A stretch of 64,000 nt of DNA, from assembly GCA_019925795.1 (NCBI GenBank), contig CM034312.1, positions 85,873,528 through 85,937,527 on the forward strand, given 5' to 3'. A program made the translations under genes and the position numbers. Shown one piece after another: positions 36,541 through 48,121 of the stretch; within the stretch, counting starts at the first letter, position 1, and each line of letters begins with the position of its first letter. The DNA comes from Dendrobium chrysotoxum (lineage: Eukaryota; Streptophyta; Magnoliopsida; Asparagales; Orchidaceae). Under the pieces are notes generated by a model. It did no database searches, was not told where the DNA came from, and worked only from the letters and a program-made list of their open reading frames with translations.

Positions 36541-36737
36541 GGAGAAATTATTCTCTGCGGATGCCGAACGCGTCCGGAGACCAATCAGAATGAGTCACAT
36601 CGGTACCGCAGCTCGGTACTGCTCGTTACCACTCAGTACCGCGGCTCGGTACCGCACTCGGTATCGTTGATGTGGCTACACCTGATTCGCCTCCGAACGT
36701 AGAGCTGTGTTCGACGTCCGCACAAAATAATTTCTCC
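36541..36737. mobile_element. MITE with 7-bp target duplication upstream of the Ca2+-ATPase gene
   Basis: A 197-bp element with imperfect inverted ends GGAGAAATTATTCTCTGCGG and CCGCACAAAATAATTTCTCC, flanked by TTATTTA on both sides (36534-36540, 36738-36744). The interior (36600-36666) repeats CGGTACCG-like palindromes about five times and is much more GC-rich than the flanks. Confidence 0.8.
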
Positions 36738-37502
36738 TTATTTAGGACTGTCAACCAAAAAAACCACTAATTTATGTTCAACCAGCAATTAGTTGGAATG
36801 AATGATATTTAGTTATATATAGAATATTATGTGAAAGAATAAATAATATATAGGGACGAAATTTTAACAGTGAAAAAAACTCTAAATTTTTATGTATGTT
36901 GCACTTACCTCTTAACCTCTCTATTTATAGACCCGAGTTTATGATTGAGCATTAGATAACTACATAAGAAATAAGAGAAAAATATAAGTGATGTGTAACT
37001 TGATAAGCTTGTCTGCCGAGCTTCTACAAAGTTGTTGGCTTAGTGTGTGCTGATGTACAAATAGCTGAATATCCGTTCAATAGCTTTTACATGAAGTTGC
37101 CCACCTAAGTAGTCTTAAGAGCCGACTTCATTGGTTGTACTCGTTAGGGCTAATTGATAAGCCGCACTAGCTTGTGTAGGACGAGTTCTTGGATAGTCGT
37201 TGCCTGCTTGAGATGATATCACTTGTATGCTATGCGGGTCTCTTTTGAGTTAAGATCGAGTGGTTTGAGTAATTAGCATGAATCATGCAGCTTTGACTTG
37301 AATCTTGTTTTCTAAATATTTGAATGTATATTTAGTTTCCCGATTCTCTAATATCTTTTCAGGCTTACTATAAAAAGAATAAGGGAATATCAAAAACATA
37401 TATATAATTATTCATAAATATGTATTATAATATTAGATATTTGTCTATCAAATTAATTTTTAATTTTGACATTGCCCTTTTATCCCTGACAATAAATGCT
37501 TA

Positions 37503-37621
37503 GGTTTCGTTTTGGACGGCTTTCTTATTACTTCTTAAATCAGCTTTTTAGTTCAAAATTTTAATTTTTGCACTAAAAAGCTGCTTTAAGAAGCAATAAG
37601 AAAGTCGTTCCAAATGAAGCC
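37503..37621. mobile_element. Tourist-like MITE, copy 3
   Basis: A 119-bp member of the 8369 family, with ends GGTTTCGTTTTGGACGGC and GTCGTTCCAAATGAAGC and TTA on both sides (37500-37502, 37622-37624). Confidence 0.82.
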
Positions 37622-38046
37622 TTAATCTATGAATAGAAATTTGATGTATATTATTCAAATATTTTTTCTTTCAACTACTCATTTCTTCTTGAGCTCTCTT
37701 TGTGAGAAAATGAAAGTTCCAAAAGCAAGGTTAATATTCCAAAAAATTATAAAATAGCTACTTTGTTTAGAAAGGGAAGATGAAGAAAAATAGTAGAGAT
37801 GGAAGAAGTCAATGGGGAGGTTAGAGATATTGTTGTTCCGACAGAGGCATTGGTCGATCAAAATTCATTTTCAGCCATCAAAGTTAAAAGAATTTATTTG
37901 CTAATGCAACCCTCACATGTTGTGATGGCCACTAGAAAAGAAGGTATATTTTGACATTAAAAAAAAATATACTTTTGACCGTAGTTCTTTTATCAATAAG
38001 TGAGCTCCTCGGTGAGTCATCAGTTGTTGATCCGCAAACTCACTAA

Positions 38047-38433
38047 GGGGCTATTTGGTAGAATCTAGGATTTCATTTAAGTAGGATTTCGTAAATCTTT
38101 TTGAATTTACGAAATCATTGGGTGGGGTTAAATCCTGAAAACTGTTTGGTAATCTTCATGATAAATCCTATGTGACTGTTTGGCTATTCAATTCAGGATT
38201 TAAGGAGGTTGGAAGATTTAGGCGGAGTTTCTTCCTTCCCACTCCAATAAAGCCAGAGGATTTCGGAAATCCGCCGAATGAGAGGATTTTGGAAATCCGG
38301 GATTTACGACGAAAAGGCAGAATTTTTCGTCTACGGCAGCTTTCATTTTCCGTGAGAATTGGTTTTGCATTTTAGGTCGTTTGGGTTGGATTTCGCCTCA
38401 AATCCGGCCAAAATCCGCATACCAAACAGCCCC
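38047..38433. mobile_element. Second Harbinger-like MITE family, 387 bp
   Basis: Ends GGGGCTATTTGGTA and TACCAAACAGCCCC are inverted repeats with one mismatch, flanked by TAA (38044-38046, 38434-38436). The interior repeats GGATTT(C/A)G and AAATCC motifs in both orientations, so larger stem pairing is likely. Confidence 0.82.
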
Positions 38434-38436
38434 TAA

Positions 38437-39250
38437 GAGTCGAGTACAGAAAGAGTAAAAGTCAACAAAGTAGTCACTTTTCTTTAGAAATGAAGTCATC
38501 CAACTGAGCAGTGAAAGTGTATGTGGTAGAAGTCACCCAGACACCATTGGAAGCAGGTATAGTTGAAGTCATTGAAGCATCTGCCAAGCAATAAGCCGCT
38601 AAAGGCCTAAATACCATAGTTGGCCATAAAAACTGCTGACAATACAACTTCTTTCAACTCCTTGTTGGATAAAATTTTACATTGATCTTCTGCACCAATT
38701 TTATAAATGAAATGCTTCCGTTGTTGGTTGAGTTGGCTAAAGAGAGTAATCGCAACATACTTTCAAACTTCTTTAACCTAGTACCTTTGGCATTGACAAA
38801 AATCATTGAGTTGACTACTGACAAAGGGAAGGGAAAATTATTAGATGCGGATACCGGATGTAGAGATACGTCCGGACGTTCACTTAAAAGTTGACACGTA
38901 GAATGTGCTTTGTTGTGCTTTTTGACTGTGCTTTGACTGCGCTTTTGATGTGCTTTGACTGCGCTTTTGGAGTGGTCCTAGGATATTCATTGTGCTACTT
39001 CGAACACTTCAAGGGAATTATTTGAAGAGACACTCTTGAAAAGAGTTGATGAATTATTTGCTAAAGTCAGCTAATTGAGCTTGTCCATCAGCACCCTGAC
39101 AGACGAGTATGAATTGGAGAAGTCTGACTTTAACTAGCAAATTGTCGATACGAAAGTTTTATTCACTAAATGTACTAAGCCTATTCGCTAATAAGTCTTT
39201 ACTTTGAAAGCTGAGGTCAATACTAGCCAAATATACATCGAGTTTACTAA
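38437..39250. other. Intergenic, no recognisable gene
   Basis: A mixed spacer; the phrase GTGCTTT(T)GACTGCGCTTTTG repeats imperfectly near 38920-38970. A 70-codon frame at 38682-38894 shows no recognised domain. Confidence 0.4.
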
Positions 39251-39384
39251 GGTTTCGTCTAGAACGACTTTCTTATGATTTCTTAAAACAGTTTTTTAAT
39301 ACATAAAACACAAAAAAAAAATTTAAATTTTATACTAAAAAGCTATTTAAAAAAATAATAAGAAAGTCGTCCCAAATGAAATCC
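39251..39384. mobile_element. Tourist-like MITE, copy 4 (decayed)
   Basis: The ends GGTTTCGTCTAGAACGAC and GTCGTCCCAAATGAAATCC match the family at 8369, with an A-rich expansion inside. The target duplication is no longer clear. Confidence 0.6.
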
Positions 39385-40236
39385 AAATTTAATTATTTCA
39401 TGGTTGATGGCCAGTTTGTTTTGAAGTGATTGATTGATAGTTAAATTAACATAATCTAAATTATAATTAAAATATAATATATATTATTTTCATCTTAAGA
39501 AATTCCGATTAACAAAGCCACCAGAAGCAACGGTAACAGCTAGCCACATTTGTTAGGACTCGTACCCGACCGTCATGCGTTAACGACCGGCCAACTATTT
39601 TCACAGATCTCTCTTTGACTGCCAGGTGGCAGTTGGCCTTATCTAATATTATGTATTTTTCATCCATTACAGGTAGGTGCCGTGTTGCAAGCATTTAGTG
39701 GAAACACGATTGTCCTTTATTTTGTTAGTATTAGAATTATATTTTATTTATTTTTATATTATAAAAATAACTATTATATTTTTTTTTAATAGGGGATTCA
39801 GATACATATCACATAATTTTATATATTTATATGTACAATATATGAATCTAAATTGCATTAAAATATCTGCATAAAGATATATTATTTTATATTAGATATT
39901 TTTTTTTAATGAACTAATTAGGGGTAGAATGGACTTCAATTGGAACAAAATTTGCTTGAATTGTTCTCTCCTTGAATGGGTCTATTTTCATAAGGGGAAG
40001 GGAATTGTCTGCTTCCTTGGACTATCTATGGGATGAGTAGGCCATTGATAATAAATAAATAAATAAATCTCACCATATGTCATCATCTACTCTCGATTTG
40101 AAGTTCATGAGTTGTGTCACGCTTATCATCACATATGTTAGTGCATACGATAATTGAAACATCAAATCGATTACTATTTTCATGATTTGGTGCGTAAAAA
40201 TCTTTTCAAGAATGATCAATATCCAAGTGTAAAAAC

Positions 40237-41312
40237 CAAGGTTTAAAAAATCGAATCGGACCAGTCAGTTCGACTGGTTCAACCGCGAACCGTCCATAAG
40301 TCCAATCCAATCCAATCTGAAGTCTCTGCATTGAACCAATAAGAACTGCCGGTTCAACCAACTAGTGAACCGGTCCCGATTCAACAGTCGGTTCAATTGA
40401 CATGCTTTTTAAATAATTAAATAAATGATGTTATTATATTAAAGATTAAATAATTTTATTCAATGAATAAATGAATTATAATAAAGATTATATATTTTTA
40501 ATTAAACATCACGATACATCTTCACATGGCCCACCACTCCATGTAGTCTCTTAATATTAGGAACTCAAAAAGCTATATAAACAATAGAAACAAAGAATTC
40601 TAAGTGATGTGAGACTAAATAGAAGAGTTGAGAGGTGTATAAGGCTATAAGCTCATAACATATATAATATCTATGCAATTTATTTTTTAAACAGATTTTT
40701 TTATTAATTATTTATAATATGAATAATATTTATTTATTAGTTAATAATAATAATTTATTATTTATAGACTATAATAATAATTTTATCTATTTATTAATAA
40801 TAAACTATTTTTATATAAGTAATGTTTAGATATATTGTTTTAAAATAAATTTAATATATAATATATACATGTAAAATATATTTAATCATATAACATAAAT
40901 TAATAATAATTTCTATTAAATTTATAAACTTATGTTATAATTAAATTTATATTAAATATGTAATATAAATTAATAACATAAAAATTAGTATATTTAATCA
41001 TATAACAAAAAAATTTGCATGTTATTATGAGTGTAAATTCTTATAATTATGATATTTAAAATTTTTTGCTCTTATATGAGATTTTAAAATAATTCTTTTA
41101 CTTAATTATGTACGTTTTATGCTTTATAGTTTTTTATTTCGTTTAGTTTTATTCTCATATTTGGAATGATAAGATTATTATTATTGTAATTTTATTAAAT
41201 TTCAATAATATTATTATTTATTACATCATCAGATTCGACCCCAGTTCGACCGGTCGAACCGTAAATCTCTCCTTCTTCCGGTTCATTGTCTGATCCGATT
41301 TTCACAACCTTG
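40237..41312. mobile_element. Non-autonomous hAT-like element, 1.08 kb
   Basis: The ends CAAGGTTTAAAAAATCGAAT and the reverse complement of AAAATCGGATCAGAC...CAAGGTTGTG are imperfect inverted repeats, followed inwards by CCGGTTC/GACCGGTCGAAC motifs on both arms. GTAAAAAC (40229-40236) and ATAAAAAC (41313-41320) form an 8-bp target duplication with one change, fitting hAT insertion. The interior is AT-rich and has no transposase. Confidence 0.75.
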
Positions 41313-41320
41313 ATAAAAAC

Positions 41321-42617
41321 TCCTCACTTGGGGCTTCATCTCGTGAAACATGTGTATACACATATATGCAAATGTAAGTAACTCTTAGGTATCTCATTAG
41401 ATTTCAGTCCATAAAATTCGGCTAGGAGAGCATACAGACAAAATAGCAATCGCTCAAAAGAAGCCTCGCCCTATAAGGCAGTCATTAGCATCATCATGTA
41501 GGCAAGCAATCACTCACCCATGCGGAGATCATGATATATTGACTCATCCTAGAAGATCAAACAAAGGATGCAACAATCTTTGACAAACTCCTCTAAATGA
41601 AATGTGTTTGCTCTAAGAGAACTTATTCTATACAACAACTATTCATAGCCAAGTGCACCCACCTTCCATGGTTTCTCAAATCAAGCTACAATAAGTGCCT
41701 ACATAAACAATCTAGTAATATAACTCAGTGGATCAAACTTATCCCACATTAGTAACAGCTTTCTCCTAGGGTGCTAATCGTTTGTTCTCAAGGAATTGCC
41801 TTCACATACTCGGCCTATATATATTTTTTATTTTTTTATATTATTATTATTTTTAATAATATTATGTATTAGTTTTTTTTAGAGAGCAATAGTTATATTT
41901 TTTATTTAAAAGAATTAAGTTACAAAGAGCATTATTTGTGGAGAAAACACAACCCCACATAAGACTAAACATAGCATGCATGACAGAAATGAATTATAGT
42001 CTATTCATGACTTAAGACATACATCATTACTTTCCTAATGGCAAACTATAATGCTATCTCATAGCTATTGCTCTTCAGATAATCATGCATTATTTTACAT
42101 CAAGAATTTGGAAGGAAAACAACACTCATCCTGTGGAAAGTCTTCATTCAAAAGAGGGAAGAAATTTAAGTTGATAAATTTAAAAAAAATCATTTTATGA
42201 ATGCATTCAAAAGAAAGGGGTTCATCATCTAAATAGCCAGATAAGCATGACATAACTAAGCAACAGGAATTAGAGATAGATACATCAATGTCGCAGTGCT
42301 AGAAGATGGAAATCGTTTCATTAATGCATTGGTGAGTGCAACAACTCAGTTTCAAGCATGATGAGCAAGCATAAGAGGGGGCCACGCCAGAAACATGAGT
42401 GTAACATACTCGTCCTACATGCCAACTTGCCAAGTCCCAAATGCTCGCCCAAAAACTCACCTAAGGTATTTGTCGAAGGAGAGGGGGGCACGCTAAAGAT
42501 AGGAGTCAATGTGTACACCATCCAGCTAATCCATGTGTCTATGTCATCTTGCATCAGTTACATTATGCTTTATTTTTTCATTTATTATAAGGGTATCATT
42601 TCTTGTATATCTCTTGG

Positions 42618-42650
<33 letters not shown>

Positions 42651-43600
42651 GGTAAATAGATATATTTTAAACTGAACAAAAAAGTAGCCATGAATGAATT
42701 ACTCTGTTGAACATAATAGTGTTGATAGATAATTGAAATTAAACAGACTTTGCTCAAAATATAAATACACAAGCACATCTTATATCAAAATAGAAATTAA
42801 CATATTTTCCTCACGCTCTTATTACCTTCCAATAAAAATAAAAATTAGAATTCAGACCCTTATTGTAATAACCTCGAAATACAAAATGTGTTAAAAAAAT
42901 TGAATTTATGTTTTGGACTAGAGTGCTTCGTTGCCATGCTCGTGAGCACTGTGGCGCTAGTGTTGAGAGCACAACGACGCTAGAAAATAGCGCTGTGGCG
43001 TTTGAGTCTTTGTTCTATAATTATTATGGATTTGATATGTAGCATTGCTGTGCTGGATCCAAGCGCTGCTGTGTTGCAAGCATACATATGATTGTACTAA
43101 CATCTCAATGATAAGAATACGGATGATCATACTGATACCTCAATGAGAAGATTATAGATAGTATTGATGCTATTTAATATATGATAAGATAAGACTACTA
43201 CCATTATATATATATATATATACTAACTACCAATTATTAATTTACTGATTCCTTATAAGTTTGCTAAAATCAGTTTGATTATAAACTTTCAATTTAAATA
43301 TCGCCCTAAGATTCATGACAATCAAGAAAATTTTTTTTGAAGCGTATCACATCTTTTATTTTTTACGAATAAAAAATAATAGAAGCGTGTAAATATCTAT
43401 TATATTGATTTAAAAAATTTAAAAAGAAATAAGCATATAATTTTTAAATATAATAGTATTATATTACTAATTAATTTTATATATTTATATTATTTTTATT
43501 TTATAAAAATTCAAATAAAATGCATTCAATGCACGTGCATTTAAGCGCGAAATCAAATCTCACCAAGAATGAAAAACCAACAAATGGGTTCAGTTGAGTG
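41321..43600. other. Intergenic, no recognisable gene
   Basis: AT-rich spacer with an ATA trinucleotide run at 42618-42649 and a short TA run near 43205. Open frames at 42358-42621 and its antisense are not protein-like. Nothing else could be supported. Confidence 0.4.
42618..42649. repeat. (ATA)n microsatellite
   Basis: About ten AAT/ATA trinucleotides in a row. Confidence 0.95.
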
Positions 43601-43653
43601 GTTAATGCAAACCGGTCGGCCGTAGCCGGTCCACTCCGCGGTCTGATCACGCC

Positions 43654-43699
43654 CAATATAGCCTAAGATTCAGGACTTTCGATTTTATTGTTAGGGTTT
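43654..43699 (+). promoter_or_regulatory. Probable core promoter and telo-box of the RanGAP1 gene
   Basis: CAATATAGCC (a possible TATA region) is followed about 35 bp later by TAGGGTTT (43692-43699) inside the palindrome GGGTTTCGAAACCC. CT-rich leader-like sequence with CCGCCGCCGCC follows to about 43940. Confidence 0.45.
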
Positions 43700-44565
43700 C
43701 GAAACCCATCATCCACTCACGATCTACTTCACCATATTCTCTGCCACTTCACGACGGGAGATCGCCACCGCCGCCGCCTGTTCGCTGTTGATTAGGGCCA
43801 GTGTATGATACCCACGATCTTCTCATTAAGCATTTCTCACGCTTTGGATTCGATTTCTTGCGCTGTTTCGTGGTAGTCTCTCGATCGTTCGAGTCCATCT
43901 ATCTCTCCGCCTCCGTTCGTTTTCTCTTACAGCATTCTTAGGTATCAACTACTTCATTTATGGGTTCCTCTACGCTCTAGTCCGTCTGTATGTATGATTT
44001 GTAGCTACCTTAATGAAATGCCTAATTTATGAAATGGAAATGTTTTGTTAACCTAATAAAATGAGTTGGAAGATCGTATATTGTCAGAAAAGTTTCTTAG
44101 TATCAAGTAACTTTGAACATTGATTTAAAGGTAATGGTTAAGGATGTATGGTTCTTGAATCTATAGCAAGTGATTTCTTTCTATACCTCATTTTTGTGAG
44201 CTTGAGATTCTAGAGGTGGGCGGGTTCACCACTACTGACAAGATGGGTTGTCATTGCCATATGGATGTGGAGTGGTGATCTACGTGGAGCAAAATATTTA
44301 TGGCTTTATTAAAGGGCAGAAGCTTACCTGGTATACTTTGATTGCGCTTTGAAGCTTGTAGACTGCTATTGAAGAACCGAAAGAGGGCTTGACTAACAAT
44401 GAAGTGAACTAAATATCCCAAAGGGAGCAAAGGGAGATGAGTGGCGAAGAGACCGCTTAGAGAGCAAGTTGGTTGTTGTGAAGCATCACTTGTGATAAAA
44501 TGTGCGTTGAAACCTTGAGGCTCTTAATTTGGCTCTTTTAAGCATGCAAAGGCACTATTGCATAA

Positions 44566-44590
44566 CCCCCCCCCCCCCCCCCCCCCCCCC
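44566..44590 (+). repeat. Poly-C homopolymer, 25 nt
   Basis: Twenty-five consecutive C, flanked by CATAA and TAAATG. Its true length is unsure because homopolymers sequence poorly. Confidence 0.9.
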
Positions 44591-44823
44591 TAAATGCTAC
44601 ACAACATGATAACACAGGCCTCGGATATATATGAAAAAGCAATTAAAAAGCATATGGTTACTATGTCTTTTTAGCTTCCATGTATCCTTCAACCCTTATA
44701 AATTTGCCAAGGACATTTGTTTCAAAAGTACTAAAGTTAATAAAAAACCAATGCGGTATTAATATTGTCAATTCAGTTTCTGTAAACCTCTAAAGCTATT
44801 GCAGGCAATGGGCATGTCCCATT

Positions 44824-45071
44824 GTGGACTTTCCATTCCTGTAATTTAATGTTGCATGGCCTACGCCCTTTCGACCATGCTCCATGTCTATGAGAGTCTA
44901 CCATCTTCTTTCTAATCTCCAAATTGCTTTGTTCATTTGATATGGAAATGCCATCGGACTTGCCATGCCTGTTAAGTTAATGTTGCATGGCCTATGCCCT
45001 TTCTAGTATGATCCATTCCTATTGAGTCTTTCATCTACTTTCTATCAATCCAATTGACATGGAAATGCCAT
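44824..45071 (+). repeat. Diverged tandem duplication, about 120-130-bp unit
   Basis: Both units run from GGACTT(T/G)CCAT(T/G)CCTGT through TTAATGTTGCATGGCCTA(C/T)G to ATGGAAATGCCAT. The first is 44824-44952, the second 44953-45071. Confidence 0.8.
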
Positions 45072-46477
45072 ATATAAAGCCAATGTTTCCCATGAAGGTG
45101 GGCTTATGTCTCATTTTCCACCCTTAGTTATTGGAGATTGCCTTGGATAATTGAACCTATGGCTAATGGGTAAGCTAAAGTATTGACCATAATCTAAAAG
45201 GTAATGGTCGTAGCAATTTTCAGGCCTCTTTCTTCATCCAACCCCTCGTATTTTAATCTCTCACAACCATCAGCACGATACTCATAGTCCTGCATCCCAC
45301 TTTTTTAATCTCCAAGCAATCATTAAAATGGTTCAAAGCCATCCACATAATGATCGAGGCCTTGCTACTTGCTTAGCCGAGAGTTCTCCCCCATAATCAA
45401 TAAGGTTAAATAACCATGGAGGCTTGTAATTTGGGGTCCTCAGTCATGATTAGAAGCCTTCAAATAGGTTGAAATCTCTAGGATCGGTTTTATCTACTTA
45501 AATTAGTCTCTTTGATTGTGGAACAGGGTGCACTAGCTTAAAAGTGACGAAGATTAATTTTGAAAAAAGTAGTTCCTTTCTAGTCTCATGTTTTCAAGAT
45601 ATTATTCTTGATGATGAAGTTCTCAAATGTAGGGTTTCAAGTACTGTACTGCAGTGCATAATATGGTTCGCTAGAAGGTTTACTTGTGGTGACATTTTGG
45701 TTAGGAAACTTTTGGAGGAACTTCCAAAGTTTTAGTTGTTGTTTGGGTTCAAAGAATTTATCTCGATAAAACGGTATTCCTTAATGCAGTTAACTTAAAA
45801 TTACTTTTTAACTCTTTTGTATCTAAATTGCTTAAAATTTTCTCTTAGAAAAATTAAGTGTGGCTTGATATGAACATATACAACTTGTAGTGAACCAAAT
45901 ACCGGCTATTTTCAACCTTCCATATCTTACCAAGCAAAGAAACCCTTAACAATTTTCTGGTTGTAGTTCTTACAACTGTGATTTGAATGTATATTTTGAA
46001 GCAGGTTTTTAGACATGAGACTTGCTTTCTGCAATCCATATCTATTATATACTTGCCTGGAGTTGACCTACTATTTTGCATTGATTCAAGTTGGCTGGTG
46101 TAGCGTAGTAGCATCTTCAATCTGGGAAATTGGGTTAGGATGAGTGTTCAAGCCGTTGAATTTATTTTGAGATAAGTGCAATACATGAAGAATCAATAGA
46201 AATTTTTATTACATTTATTTCAAATCAATTCAATGATTTTAACTCATTATAACCCAAATTTTGATCAAGATATCTAGAACCTTTTTTTTCCTCTTCCATC
46301 GTGGAGTACGTTTACATATTTGCACAAGTGCTCTCTTGTTTTTTTTTTCCTCATACCGTCTCTTGTCCGCCACTATAGATTCAGATGATTATTGTATTCC
46401 TTGTTTTCTTTTGTTTGTTTGTTTGTTTGAGGATGCGTGTCATTTATTTCATATGAAATCAAGCAGGAGTTTTTGTT

Positions 46478-48121
46478 ATGGAGTCTCAGCCGCCAGGTTT
46501 TCAACCACGCACCTTCTCAGTCAAGCTGTGGCCACCCAGTGCGAGTACTAGACAGATGCTTCTTGAGAGAATGGCAAAGAACCTTTCCACTGAATCAATC
46601 TTTTCTCGAAAGTATGGACTTTTAAGTAAAGAGGAAGCATTTGAGAATGCTCGACAGATTGAGGAAACTTGCTTTGTTATTGCTAATGACCATTTTGAAA
46701 ACGAGCCTGATGGAGATGGAAGTTCTGCAGTTCAGCTTTATGCCAAGGAAACTAGTAAACTTATTCTAGAAGTTCTCAAAAGGGGTCCGCGACAGAAGGA
46801 AGATGAAGAGGTGACTGCAAATAATGCGACAGCTGTTGTCCCTCATAAGACTGTCTTTGATATTTCAGGTGGTCGAAGAGATTTTCTAGAAGTTGATGAG
46901 GCACGTGAACTACTGAGCCCTTTAACAGAGGATGGTAATGCATATACAAAAATTTGTTTCAGCAACAGAAGCTTTGGCGTTGATGCTGCTCGGGTTGCAG
47001 AGCCGATCCTGAAATCCCTGTCGAAACAGTTGTTAGAAGTAGACCTCTCAGATTTCATTGCAGGAAGATCAGAGGATGATGCTCTTGAAGTCATGCGTAT
47101 ATTTTCTTCAGCTCTGGAAAACTGTGGTCTAAAATATTTAAATCTCTCCAATAATGCAATGGGTGAGAAGGGAGTAAGGGCATTTGAAGCACTTTTCAAA
47201 TCTCAGAACCACTTAGAGGAGCTATACTTGATGAATGATGGGATTTCTGAGGAGGCTGCAAAAGCCTTATCTGAGCTGATTCCTTCCACTGAAAAGCTTA
47301 GGATCCTTCACTTTCATAACAATATGACGGGAGATGAAGGAGGTGTTGCTATTTCCGAGGTCCTGAAGCGTTCTCCTCACATAGAGGATTTTCGTTGCTC
47401 ATCCACTAGGGTTGGCTCTGATGGTGGAATCGCATTGGCTGAGGCATTGGGAACCTGTACTCATCTGAAGAAGCTTGATCTGAGGGACAATATATTTGGT
47501 GTGGAGGCTGGGATAGCCCTTAGCGGGACCATTGAGAAGCATGAAGGTCTCACCGAACTCTACCTAAGTTATCTAAATCTGGAAGATGAGGGAGCAATAT
47601 CGATATTCGATGCCTTGAGAAAATCTGATTCCCATCTTGAGATCTTAGAGATCGCTGGAAATGATATCACGGCAAAAGCCGCCCCACATCTTACCGCTTA
47701 TTTAGCTGCTAAACAGACCCTCAAGAAGCTGAGTTTGTCCGAAAATGAACTGAAGGATGAGGGCGCTGTACTGATTGGTAATGTTTTGAAGGATAGTAAC
47801 CCACAGCTGAAAGAATTGGATTTTAGCACTAATGCTGTGAAAAGAGTTGGAGCAAGGTGCTTGGCCCGAGCTGTTGTCACAAACAAGCCTGATTTTGTGC
47901 TTTTGAACATTGATGGCAATGCCATATCTGAGGAAGGGATTGATGAGGTAAAGGAGATCTTGAAGTCTGGTAAGAAATCTGTGAATGTGCTCGGACCATT
48001 GGATGAGAATGATCCTGAAGACAGAGAAGACGATGAAAATGATGAAGATGAAAAGGATGATGGCGATGAAGAGGATGAAGATGATGTAGACTCTAAGCTT
48101 CAAAATCTGAGTTTTCAGTAG
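46478..48121 (+). CDS. RANGAP1: Ran GTPase-activating protein 1 (WPP-domain RanGAP)
   Basis: An intronless frame of 547 residues, close to other plant RanGAP1 proteins. It stimulates GTP hydrolysis by Ran, which drives nucleocytoplasmic transport and spindle and division-plate events. Residues about 10-115 are the plant-specific WPP domain (FSVKLWPPSASTRQMLLERM, then IFSRKYGLLSKEEAFENARQ) that targets it to the nuclear envelope and cell plate. Residues about 200-500 hold leucine-rich repeats of the RanGAP type (LKYLNLSNNAMGEKGVRAF, LKKLDLRDNIFGVEAGIAL, LKELDFSTNAVKRVGARCL). The tail is strongly acidic (Asp/Glu from about 505), as in animal and yeast RanGAP, and ends KLQNLSFQ. The ATG follows an in-frame break and the WPP block starts soon after, supporting this start. 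It converges with LIG4. Confidence 0.96.
   Translation: MESQPPGFQPRTFSVKLWPPSASTRQMLLERMAKNLSTESIFSRKYGLLSKEEAFENARQIEETCFVIANDHFENEPDGDGSSAVQLYAKETSKLILEVLKRGPRQKEDEEVTANNATAVVPHKTVFDISGGRRDFLEVDEARELLSPLTEDGNAYTKICFSNRSFGVDAARVAEPILKSLSKQLLEVDLSDFIAGRSEDDALEVMRIFSSALENCGLKYLNLSNNAMGEKGVRAFEALFKSQNHLEELYLMNDGISEEAAKALSELIPSTEKLRILHFHNNMTGDEGGVAISEVLKRSPHIEDFRCSSTRVGSDGGIALAEALGTCTHLKKLDLRDNIFGVEAGIALSGTIEKHEGLTELYLSYLNLEDEGAISIFDALRKSDSHLEILEIAGNDITAKAAPHLTAYLAAKQTLKKLSLSENELKDEGAVLIGNVLKDSNPQLKELDFSTNAVKRVGARCLARAVVTNKPDFVLLNIDGNAISEEGIDEVKEILKSGKKSVNVLGPLDENDPEDREDDENDEDEKDDGDEEDEDDVDSKLQNLSFQ

Larger units (their letters stand above)
43941..46477 (+). other. Likely leader intron and 5' UTR of RanGAP1
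   Basis: CTTAG|GTATCAAC at 43941 is a plausible donor after a CT-rich leader. A T-rich tract before GAG at 46431 or the CAG at 46466 could be the acceptor, just upstream of the ATG at 46478. RanGAP genes with an intronless coding region and a leader intron are known in plants. The interval contains a poly-C run and a local tandem duplication but no coding sequence I recognise. Confidence 0.4.

Noticed and set aside
46843..48103. Long antisense frames opposite RanGAP1
   Set aside because: Shadows of the coding strand with no domain of their own.
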